The notes below the pieces were generated by a model. The model made no database searches, was not told where the DNA came from, and was given only the letters and a program-made list of their open reading frames with translations. DNA of 64,000 nucleotides from Lachnospiraceae bacterium (GTDB lineage Bacteria; Bacillota; Clostridia; Lachnospirales; Lachnospiraceae). Positions 8,575 through 15,594 of this stretch are shown here, one piece after another (the stretch's first letter is position 1; every line of letters starts with the position of its first letter). The stretch spans positions 1 through 64,000 of the forward strand of contig JAFQCK010000134.1 in the NCBI GenBank assembly GCA_017416465.1, written 5' to 3'. Position numbers and translations under genes: made by a program.

Positions 8575-8985
8575 TTACTTCAATAGTTCAGGTTTTAGTA
8601 TGATTTCATTCGCAGGAATAGCTTCTAGGTTAAGTTTAGATGCTGTATCCTCACCTTAAAAGAAGCTGAACAATTGATGTGCTGATCGATCATTCAGCCT
8701 CTTTCTTGTATAAGAGTTAATATGGCTCATCATAAGATTAACCTTTTCTTGTGTCAGAAGAGCAAATGAAGTCTTCTTCGGTATTATCCTTCTGATGAAT
8801 TCATGAGTGACTTCTATACTTCCTTTTTGATCCGGCCTCTTCGGATCGCAGTAGAACACATAACTCCTTCTATTACCATCTTTGTTGAATTCAATTGCAG
8901 ATGGATCGGTAAATTCACTTCCTCTGTCCGCCAAGATAACCTGAAACATCTTACAAAATAATTCTTTACCGAGAATTTTCCTTAT
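8575..8985 (-). pseudogene. IS30-family transposase relic (C-terminal part, with in-frame stop)
   Basis: The minus strand encodes the C-terminal third of an IS30-type DDE transposase: VILADRGSEF (second Asp region), then FYCDPKRPDQKGSIE and HEFIRRIIPKK, and HINSYTRKRLNDRSAHQLF. The frame meets TAA right after LFSFF, yet continues in the same frame as GEDTASKLNLEAIP and on to a second stop at 8575. Intact relatives usually have FFYG here, so a Tyr codon probably became TAA. The N-terminal HTH and the first catalytic Asp are missing. Its 5' end joins the metallo-hydrolase gene at about 8980. It is not functional. Confidence 0.85.
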
Positions 8986-9991
8986 AAGGCTTAAAAAACT
9001 CTGCCCATTTTTCGTTATATGCATCTTTTTCAGAATCTAAATATCCATCCCACATTGAATAAATTACTATCGGATTTAAATCAGCAAATCTTTCTATCCA
9101 CTTCTTATATTTTTCTTCAGGTTTGATAATACATAAGAAGCCTTTTTCACGCATAATTCTTTCCTGAGTTTTTGGTTCTTTGAAATATTTGTGTCTGAAT
9201 ATTTTATCAAGCTCTACAAAAAATGATTTATCAAATTTATATAAATCAGAATATTTACCTGCATATTTGGTAAATGTTTCTAACTGTCCAAGCATATATT
9301 TACTGTAACAATATGTATACATATCATTTTCAAGTGCTGCCTTATGAAATGATGCTAACGTATCAAGATTAGTTGAAGAACATACCAAAAAGGCATATTT
9401 ATTATTCTCAAATATTTTTTTCGCTTCTTCTTTAAGCTCTGACTCTTTTCTTGTATGTTCACCAATTCGCTCCATCATCGTCCCTTCTATGAATAATGTA
9501 TCAATATGACCTCCTGCTTCTTTAAGAACTAATTTTTCTATAACCTTAACCATCTTTGAACCACGATAACCATGTTCTCTAAAATCCCCTGTATGAAGTA
9601 TATTTTCGTCAGGTGTTTTTATAAGAAACATATATGCATCATATGCAGAATGGTCAACCATATATGGTACGATTTCAATATCACCAATTTTATTGAGGGG
9701 TTTTCCTGCCTTTAATTCAACTATTCTTTCATCATCTTCTAAAAGCTTAACGTACTGAATTTGTTCATCAAAAAGTTCCGGGATTTTTGCCAAAGCCCTA
9801 TGGATATTTAACATAATCTGTCTTGAAGTCTCACCCATATATATCTTAACATTATTAGGTATTTCAAGTATTCTTCCAACATGGTCTCCATGATAATGCG
9901 TAAAAAACACTGCATCAACTGTATCATTTTTCCAATCAAAATCTTCCTGATTAGCATTATTTCCCGGTAAACACTGTCCATAATCAATCAT
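8966..9991 (-). pseudogene. Metallo-beta-lactamase fold hydrolase, truncated at both ends
   Basis: The metal-binding core is present: THYHGDHVGR (HxHxDH), a later DHSAYDAY, and LHTGDFREHGYRG. The reading frame starts at IDYGQ, a strand normally preceded by ~30-40 residues; stop codons lie immediately upstream and the WYL gene ends only 24 nt away, so the N-terminus is lost. At the other end homology stops at about EFFKPYKE, where IS30 sequence begins, so the C-terminal part with the usual HTSGHA-type His motif is missing. A ribosome site (GGTGAT) precedes the ATG, so some protein may still be made, but I treat it as a pseudogene. Confidence 0.75.
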
Positions 9992-10015
9992 TACTTTTTA
10001 TCACCAGACTAACAT

Positions 10016-11029
10016 TTAAATATATAACTTCATCATATTCTCTATCTTTTCTTTTATTTCATCTCTAAGTTCTTTTGGTCTCACCACCTCTACCATATCT
10101 CCAAGACTTAAGAGCCACATAATAATTCCTTTACCATATACTTCAGCTTCAAATAACTGAATTCCATTAGTTTCCGAAACAATTCGCGCAGTTGGTAGTC
10201 TGTCTAAAATAGCTTCTGAATTTCCTCCCGTATATTTAAACTGAATTTTCATAAGCTTTCCTTTAAACATAAACTGAATTCTTTTTCTGAATTCCCCCTC
10301 TTCAAATCTGTTTGCATAATCAACTCTGAATTTCTCACCTATTTCTCTATATTCCATAATTCGGTCTATTCTATAAACTGCCGGATATTGATATGCTTTT
10401 TCATATTTTCCATTCTTTGATTTTTTGACAATATTTGCAATGAGATAAAAATAATATTCTGAAAAAATAATTGCTAATGGTTGTACAACATTACTGACAA
10501 TTTTCCCTTCATCACCACTTCTTCTATAATTAATCTCTATAAGATTCTGCGCTTTAACTTCCTCTCCTATTTCCCATAACTTATCTTTTATAGCTGAATT
10601 ATTTCTAATCGAGACATAATGAAACTTCTCATTCGAAATCAAATCAGAAACTAATTTTATATTTTTTTCCGGTACACACCCTGCAATCATTTTCTCGAGG
10701 ATATCGTTCATCTCTTCCTTTGTAAATGCACGACTTTCAAGTAAAATCTTACTTACCGCTAAAATCTCACTATTTGACATAAGAGAACCTTTAACCCCTG
10801 TCATTACAAAGCCTTTTTTCTCTCTGTCATATTCTATATCCCTACATTCTCCCGGACACTCAACAACTCTGTCACTTAAATATTTCCTAATCACTTCAAC
10901 ATCTCTGTAAATTGAACGTTCATCAATATTAAATCTGTCTGCTTCTTCTTTTTTATTTATCACCTTTCCTTCACACAATCTCACATAAATATCTAGTATT
11001 CGTGGTGATTTATTTGTTTTTTCACTCAC
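10016..11029 (-). CDS. WYL domain transcriptional regulator
   Basis: A 337-residue protein with an N-terminal helix-turn-helix (DIYVRLCEGKVINKKEEADRF, then DERSIYRDVEVIRKYL) of the HTH_11/DeoR-like kind. A WYL domain spans ~140-230 (EINYRRSGDEGKI, QPLAIIFSEYYFYLIA) and a WCX-like C-terminus follows. Such proteins sense ligands or nucleic acid and often control defence or mobile genes. It lies just upstream of the broken metallo-hydrolase, probably its former operon partner. A perfect palindrome overlaps its promoter at 11073-11087, which suggests self-control. Confidence 0.9.
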   Translation of the reverse strand: MSEKTNKSPRILDIYVRLCEGKVINKKEEADRFNIDERSIYRDVEVIRKYLSDRVVECPGECRDIEYDREKKGFVMTGVKGSLMSNSEILAVSKILLESRAFTKEEMNDILEKMIAGCVPEKNIKLVSDLISNEKFHYVSIRNNSAIKDKLWEIGEEVKAQNLIEINYRRSGDEGKIVSNVVQPLAIIFSEYYFYLIANIVKKSKNGKYEKAYQYPAVYRIDRIMEYREIGEKFRVDYANRFEEGEFRKRIQFMFKGKLMKIQFKYTGGNSEAILDRLPTARIVSETNGIQLFEAEVYGKGIIMWLLSLGDMVEVVRPKELRDEIKEKIENMMKLYI

Positions 11030-11051
11030 TTAAATCCGTCCTTTCCTGTGT

Positions 11052-11087
11052 ATTATATTTTATATACAACCTTGACAAAATTTGTCA
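11052..11087 (-). promoter_or_regulatory. Promoter with overlapping palindromic operator for the WYL gene
   Basis: On the minus strand a TATAAT box (11052-11057) lies just upstream of the WYL gene. TGACAAA-A-TTTGTCA (11073-11087) is a perfect 15-nt palindrome that covers the expected -35 region. This is a plausible binding site for the WYL regulator itself. Confidence 0.5.
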
Positions 11088-11178
11088 CTATTTCTTTTAT
11101 TATACTACTTTTTTGAAACGTTTTCATCTGTAAAGTATTTATAGAAAACCAAATAATTATTTAAAAGCAACCAAACAT

Positions 11179-11225
11179 AAAAGGTAAGACATTAAGCAAC
11201 ATAATTGTCTAATATCTTACCTTTT
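11179..11225 (-). terminator. Rho-independent terminator after the DUF4143 gene
   Basis: AAAAGGTAAGA (11179-11189) pairs with TCTTACCTTTT (11215-11225). Its position downstream of the minus-strand gene ending at 11289 fits termination of that gene. Confidence 0.7.
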
Positions 11226-11288
11226 AATACTTATAATTACATATTGGACATTTTGAATAATCATATTATCCTAATATAGCAAACTCTC

Positions 11289-12521
11289 TTATATATATTC
11301 AATAGGTAGTGCTACTAAATTTTCACGTAAATAAGTCTTCTTATCTATCATACAAAGTATCACTCCCATTCCTCTTGATTTATCCTTAATTTTATCAAGC
11401 ACAGGATTGGTTGCTCCCATATTAGCTTTAGGATTACCTGTCATCTTAATTTCTATAGGATATAAAACTCCATCTTCTTCAATTATTAAATCTATCTCAT
11501 TTTCCGATGATGAACTCTTATCTTTGCCTCTATAATAGAATATATTAAATTTGTAATCTTTCCCTTCATTCGTATATGACTTAAGTATCTCAGATACAAC
11601 AAAAGTCTCAAACATATTTCCGGCAACCGCAGAACATTTTAAAGCATCTGATGTTAACCATCTGGTAAGATAGCAAGCTAATCCTGTATCTCTAAAATAA
11701 ATTTTAGGAGTCTTTATTGCCCTACTTAATGCATTGGCACTATATGGTTGTAATATATATACAATTCCGGTTCTCTCCAAAATAGATATCCATTTTTTAA
11801 TAGTCGGTTCACTTACGCCCACATCACTGGCAATACTTGTATAATTTAACAATTCACCTGTTCTCGCTGCAATAGCTGTAAGAAATTTAGTAAACGTAAT
11901 ACCATCTGCTGAAATCAACTCATTGATATCCCTCTCAAGATATGTCGCTACATATGAAGAATAATATTCCTGCCAATCCCTATCTACATCATACAATTCC
12001 GGATAAGAGCCTTTGTGTATAATTTCCCACAAATTATCATATGACTTTATCTCTTTTTCACGTTCAGATATATATTCATTTGTTGGCACAAAATGCTTAT
12101 TAAAGCTTATATTATGAATTTCACGTAAAGAAAGTCCCGCCAACTCTGTTATCGATACTCTTCCCGCTAAAGATTCACTCATACCTTTCATAAGTTCTAA
12201 ATTCTGAGAACCCGAAAGAATAAACATACCTCTTTCGTCTGATTCATCAACTATAATCTTTATATCCTCTAAAATACTATTTTCTTTTTGAACTTCGTCA
12301 ATAAATAAAGGACATGGATTATTTATCAAAAATAACTTTGGTTCTTCTTTTGCTTGCAATCTTGTTAACCGGTCATCAAAATTTGCTTTATTATATTCTT
12401 TAAATTCTTTTTTTACAAGAGTTGATTTACCAACCTGTCTTGCACCTATTATAAGAGTACATTTACTTGTTTTTACTCTTTTCTTCAAGTTTTGTGTGAT
12501 TGCTCTTTCTATATATGCCAT
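11289..12521 (-). CDS. ATP-binding protein, AAA_14 plus DUF4143
   Basis: A 410-residue P-loop ATPase with Walker A GARQVGKST near residue 25 and Walker B CPLFIDEVQ. A sensor-like FILSGSQNLELM follows, then a helical DUF4143 region (SDVGVSEPTIKKWISILERTGIV). Near the end ENEIDLIIEEDGVLYPIEIKMTG has the D...ExK pattern of the nuclease-like domain. The ATG at 12521 is chosen because GGAGGTG precedes it by 6-7 nt. It is the third such ATPase in 8 kb, and differs from its neighbours in having a strong promoter overlapped by an inverted repeat. Confidence 0.88.
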   Translation of the reverse strand: MAYIERAITQNLKKRVKTSKCTLIIGARQVGKSTLVKKEFKEYNKANFDDRLTRLQAKEEPKLFLINNPCPLFIDEVQKENSILEDIKIIVDESDERGMFILSGSQNLELMKGMSESLAGRVSITELAGLSLREIHNISFNKHFVPTNEYISEREKEIKSYDNLWEIIHKGSYPELYDVDRDWQEYYSSYVATYLERDINELISADGITFTKFLTAIAARTGELLNYTSIASDVGVSEPTIKKWISILERTGIVYILQPYSANALSRAIKTPKIYFRDTGLACYLTRWLTSDALKCSAVAGNMFETFVVSEILKSYTNEGKDYKFNIFYYRGKDKSSSSENEIDLIIEEDGVLYPIEIKMTGNPKANMGATNPVLDKIKDKSRGMGVILCMIDKKTYLRENLVALPIEYI

Positions 12522-12530
12522 AACAACACC

Positions 12531-12584
12531 TCCGACTAATCCAAAGTCTAACTTTATTTTAGTCGGAGACTTTAATTTTGTCAA
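12531..12584 (-). promoter_or_regulatory. Consensus promoter with inverted-repeat operator upstream of DUF4143 gene
   Basis: On the minus strand TTGACA (12584-12579) and TAAAAT (12561-12556) are separated by 17 nt. TTAGTCGGA (12559-12567) overlaps the -10/spacer, and its inverted copy TCCGACTAA lies at 12531-12539 near the start of transcription. AAAGTCT is also repeated beside each arm. This is a typical layout for a repressed promoter. Confidence 0.65.
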
Positions 12585-12871
12585 ACATTTAAATTAATAA
12601 TTTATAATTTTTAGCAACAACTTGTCCTAAAATTACATGCGTAAACGCATATGCCTTATTTGATGAGAAACTTTGAAAATCTCAAAGAAAATCTTAGAGA
12701 ACTTACAAAATACAGAAAAAGATGCAAAAATGCTTGATGAATTGCAACTGCCTATTTTTAATCTTTTCTTTGATACATAAAAATTTATATAATTTTATTA
12801 ATATTTTCATTTTAATTTTTGTAAAAATATGCTATTATTTATTTATATATGTTTATAACGGAGAAATGCTT
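12585..12871. other. Intergenic region without a convincing gene
   Basis: The plus strand at ~12660-12770 encodes short Glu/Lys/Leu-rich phrases in two frames (ENLKENLRELTK, then EKDAKMLDELQ) that would join by a frameshift. It may be the end of a decayed gene, but I cannot name it. No RNA gene was seen. Confidence 0.3.
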
Positions 12872-13480
12872 ATGGGAATTAAATTATCTTCACTCGAGGT
12901 TGGCACTCGAATTACTTTGAATGTCAGTAACGAAGACAATCATATCTGTATGGATGCTACTATCAAACAAGTTTTAAGAGACGACTTAGCACTCCTTACA
13001 ATTCATTTTAAAGAAGACCAGATTTTAAATTTTGACAATTGTAATGTTCAGGTAGAGTATTGCCCTGGAGACGATATTCCTTTTATTTGGAAAGTCGGAC
13101 AAATTATCTATCATCAATCTGAGTATGTTCTTAAGGTATATACAGAAGGAACGAAAAAGAACCGTAGAGAATGTTTCAGAGTTGGTGTTGGTCGTATGGC
13201 AAGGATGAAATCTCAATCCGGTTCCAGTCAGGAGGTTATGGTTAAAGACGTAAGTCTTTCAGGTTTTGCTATAACTGACAGAAAAGATGAACTTAAATTT
13301 CAACAAGGCGAAAAAGTTTCTATTTCCTTTGAAGATTTAGGACATGAACTTAATTTGGTTGGACGACTTGTAAGAATAGAACAACGTGACCAGATGACAA
13401 TCTATGGATTTGAAACATGCAATTTATGTAAAGATTTACCTTCTTATATTTCATGCAAACAAAGACAAAAAGGAAACTAA
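12872..13480 (+). CDS. PilZ domain protein, YcgR-like c-di-GMP receptor
   Basis: A 202-residue protein with an N-terminal YcgR/YpfA-type beta domain (~1-90) and a C-terminal PilZ domain. Both c-di-GMP-binding motifs are present: RxxxR in RRECFRV and DxSxxG in DVSLSGFAI, so it should bind c-di-GMP. Family members change motility or exopolysaccharide output in response. The ATG at 12872 lies 8 nt after GGAG; the ATG at 12866 is too close to it. No motility genes are nearby; the GGDEF protein at 34344 could supply the nucleotide. A terminator follows at 13518. Confidence 0.88.
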   Translation: MGIKLSSLEVGTRITLNVSNEDNHICMDATIKQVLRDDLALLTIHFKEDQILNFDNCNVQVEYCPGDDIPFIWKVGQIIYHQSEYVLKVYTEGTKKNRRECFRVGVGRMARMKSQSGSSQEVMVKDVSLSGFAITDRKDELKFQQGEKVSISFEDLGHELNLVGRLVRIEQRDQMTIYGFETCNLCKDLPSYISCKQRQKGN

Positions 13481-13517
13481 TATTCTATTACAATCAGGTA
13501 CTAGTTTTTTCTATGTA

Positions 13518-13545
13518 AGCAGGCTTTTTTGCCTGCTTATTTATT
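13518..13545. terminator. Bidirectional rho-independent terminator
   Basis: AAGCAGGC (13518-13525) pairs with GCCTGCTT (13532-13539) around TTTTTT. It lies between the converging PilZ gene and spoIIQ-like gene. Confidence 0.85.
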
Positions 13546-14389
13546 TTAAATAATCCATCGGATCACATGGTTCGCCATTTTTAGTCAATTTAAAATACAA
13601 ATTAGGACCTTCATTTTCATAATATCTAGTTGTGTCTGCAGTCAAACCAATACAAGTATCTTTATTTACTTCATCTTTTTCCGAGACTTTAATATCACTT
13701 AACTGTCCATAAGTAATTTCATAGCCACTGCCTATTTCAACAATTATAAAATTTCCAATCTCATCTTCAGTGCTAACTGTTTTAACTACACCTTTTACCC
13801 CTGCCTTTATTTCTTTTCCTTTTTCACTTTGAATAATAAGTGCCGGATTGCATTTATAAGTATCTAATGTTGGAAAATAAATTGTATTCTCCATACTATA
13901 ATCAAGAAGTACATTTCCTTCTACAGGCCATTCAATCTTATCTTCTTCACCAAACGTCAGATTAGATACATTACCATTAACATTCACCACTACCTCTTCA
14001 TTATTTGGGGACTCCTTTTCAATTTCTTCGTTTTTATCTGATTTATTAATATTATTGCTTTCATTTTTCAATATATTATTTTGTTCTAAAATTTCATTAC
14101 TTATATTATCTATATTTATATTTTTATCTTCAGTTTTAAAATTTTCTTTTTGTGTTACGGATTCTTTTTCCTTTACAACATTTCCATCAACTTGGAGATT
14201 ATCTGCTTTTGTAGTCTCATCATTTTTTTCTGCGTTAAGATTTATTATATCTTCTTTTTTATCTGTATTTTTTTCTTTACTTTTTCCTAAAAAATGGTTT
14301 CCTACGGCTATCGCAGATAGACAAATAAGACACAATAATGCGACTATTACCGTTTCTTTACCCAAAGTTTTTTTTCTACTATCCCTCAC
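13541..14389 (-). CDS. spoIIQ: SpoIIQ-like M23/LytM protein lacking catalytic residues
   Basis: SpoIIQ is a forespore membrane protein with a LytM-like domain that forms a channel or zipper with SpoIIIAH during engulfment. This 282-residue protein has one N-terminal membrane segment (VIVALLCLICLSAIAV), a long Asn/Lys/Glu-rich linker, and a C-terminal M23-like fold (~165-282). The M23 zinc ligands are replaced: CNPALII stands where the first His motif is expected, YGQLS replaces YAHLS, and LYFKL replaces LHFEL. A structural, non-enzymatic role is likely. The start is GTG at 14389 with GGAAGG upstream; an ATG in between is out of frame. It follows spoIID by 67 nt, the usual gene order. Confidence 0.75.
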   Translation of the reverse strand: MRDSRKKTLGKETVIVALLCLICLSAIAVGNHFLGKSKEKNTDKKEDIINLNAEKNDETTKADNLQVDGNVVKEKESVTQKENFKTEDKNINIDNISNEILEQNNILKNESNNINKSDKNEEIEKESPNNEEVVVNVNGNVSNLTFGEEDKIEWPVEGNVLLDYSMENTIYFPTLDTYKCNPALIIQSEKGKEIKAGVKGVVKTVSTEDEIGNFIIVEIGSGYEITYGQLSDIKVSEKDEVNKDTCIGLTADTTRYYENEGPNLYFKLTKNGEPCDPMDYLK

Positions 14390-14456
14390 TACTACATCCT
14401 TCCTTTCGATTATATGTAGTAGTATTTTTCCCAAAAATATTTCTGTTATGCCAAAT

Positions 14457-15398
14457 TTAATAAATTTCTTTTATTTCAATTCCATAATAGAAAAACTTTA
14501 GAATTTCATCAAACTTTTTACCTTCCTTTGCCATTTCTTCAGTCGAAAACATACTTAAACCTTTTCCATTTCCAATGCCTTTTGTCACAAATTTATATCC
14601 ATCCGAAAATGACTCAAAAGTAAATGCTGTAGACAATAAAGAAAACATTTCTTTAAAATCTTCACTGCCAATTACTTTTTCTCCTACAGTCACACTTCTT
14701 ACATAAATTCCATTCTCTTCCATATTTAATATTATTTTTGAAACCAGATCAGAATTTTCTATAAATACCTCAGATTTCTCTTTCAGGATTTTGCAAATCT
14801 CATCTCCGGTAAAATAAAATGTATTTTCAAAATTTGGGGCTTTTTTATCCCAACCTGTATCAACACTTTGTAAATATTCAAATTCACCTACATTCGTTAT
14901 TCCAGCACTCACTTCATTATAATATGGATAAATCAATTTATTATTAAACATTATCACCTTATTATCAGTTTCCTTCAAAAGCTTCATTGTGTTCATATAT
15001 TTTTTTTCATAATTCTTTCCCCATTTTTTTTCAAGCTCAGAATATGTAGTATACGGAATTCCCAAATCCTCTGCATTTATACTTTCGTTTTCTCCCATTG
15101 AATATAAGATATATGTTCTAAATATAACTATCATTGATTTTAAAGTTTCTTTTTCATATTCATCAGATATTGCTGAATACAATACAAGCGGAATAAACAT
15201 TTCAACATCTATACTTTCTTTTTCCTCTCCTGAATTTAAAACAACAGTCTTTCCCAACATGTCCGGCTTGTATATTTTCACTTTCCCAGACTCCATTTTA
15301 TATATGGTAATACTAAATGGAAATAACATTGAAAATGCTGTTATAAATGTAATTAAAATAATATTTGATTTATATTTTTTTAGAAAATTTGTAATCAT
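14457..15398 (-). CDS. spoIID: SpoIID-like protein with catalytic Glu replaced
   Basis: SpoIID is a lytic transglycosylase that trims peptidoglycan during engulfment. After an N-terminal membrane segment (IILITFITAFSMLFPF) the family core runs from VEMFIPLVLYSAISDEY through LKSMIVIFRTYIL. YPYYNEVSAGIT and a C-terminal GKGLSMFSTEEMAKEG (the GHGVGMSQ-type motif) follow. Aligning on the RTY helix places Ala where the family catalytic Glu (in AEMPA) is expected, and GHGVGMSQ has become GKGLSMFS. The 313-residue protein is thus probably a degenerate homologue. It is the first gene of the pair with spoIIQ. Confidence 0.75.
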   Translation of the reverse strand: MITNFLKKYKSNIILITFITAFSMLFPFSITIYKMESGKVKIYKPDMLGKTVVLNSGEEKESIDVEMFIPLVLYSAISDEYEKETLKSMIVIFRTYILYSMGENESINAEDLGIPYTTYSELEKKWGKNYEKKYMNTMKLLKETDNKVIMFNNKLIYPYYNEVSAGITNVGEFEYLQSVDTGWDKKAPNFENTFYFTGDEICKILKEKSEVFIENSDLVSKIILNMEENGIYVRSVTVGEKVIGSEDFKEMFSLLSTAFTFESFSDGYKFVTKGIGNGKGLSMFSTEEMAKEGKKFDEILKFFYYGIEIKEIY

Positions 15399-15554
15399 TG
15401 TTTTCCTTTCAAAAAAATATTTCTATCTCTAATAATTTATTTTATACAATAGAAAAAAATGACTCCTTTACACAAAAATATAGCACGTAGAATTAATTAA
15501 TTTGCTTCTATATTAATCAAGTAGGCTCACTCATACTCGATTAACGCAATCTAA

Positions 15555-15590
15555 AAAAGTGCCGTCCGAAGACGACACTTTTAAAAATTT
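15555..15590 (-). terminator. Rho-independent terminator after glgP
   Basis: AAAAGTGCCGTC (15555-15566) pairs with GACGACACTTTT (15571-15582) with one mismatch around CGAA. It lies downstream of glgP on the minus strand. Confidence 0.75.
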
Positions 15591-15594
15591 ATTA

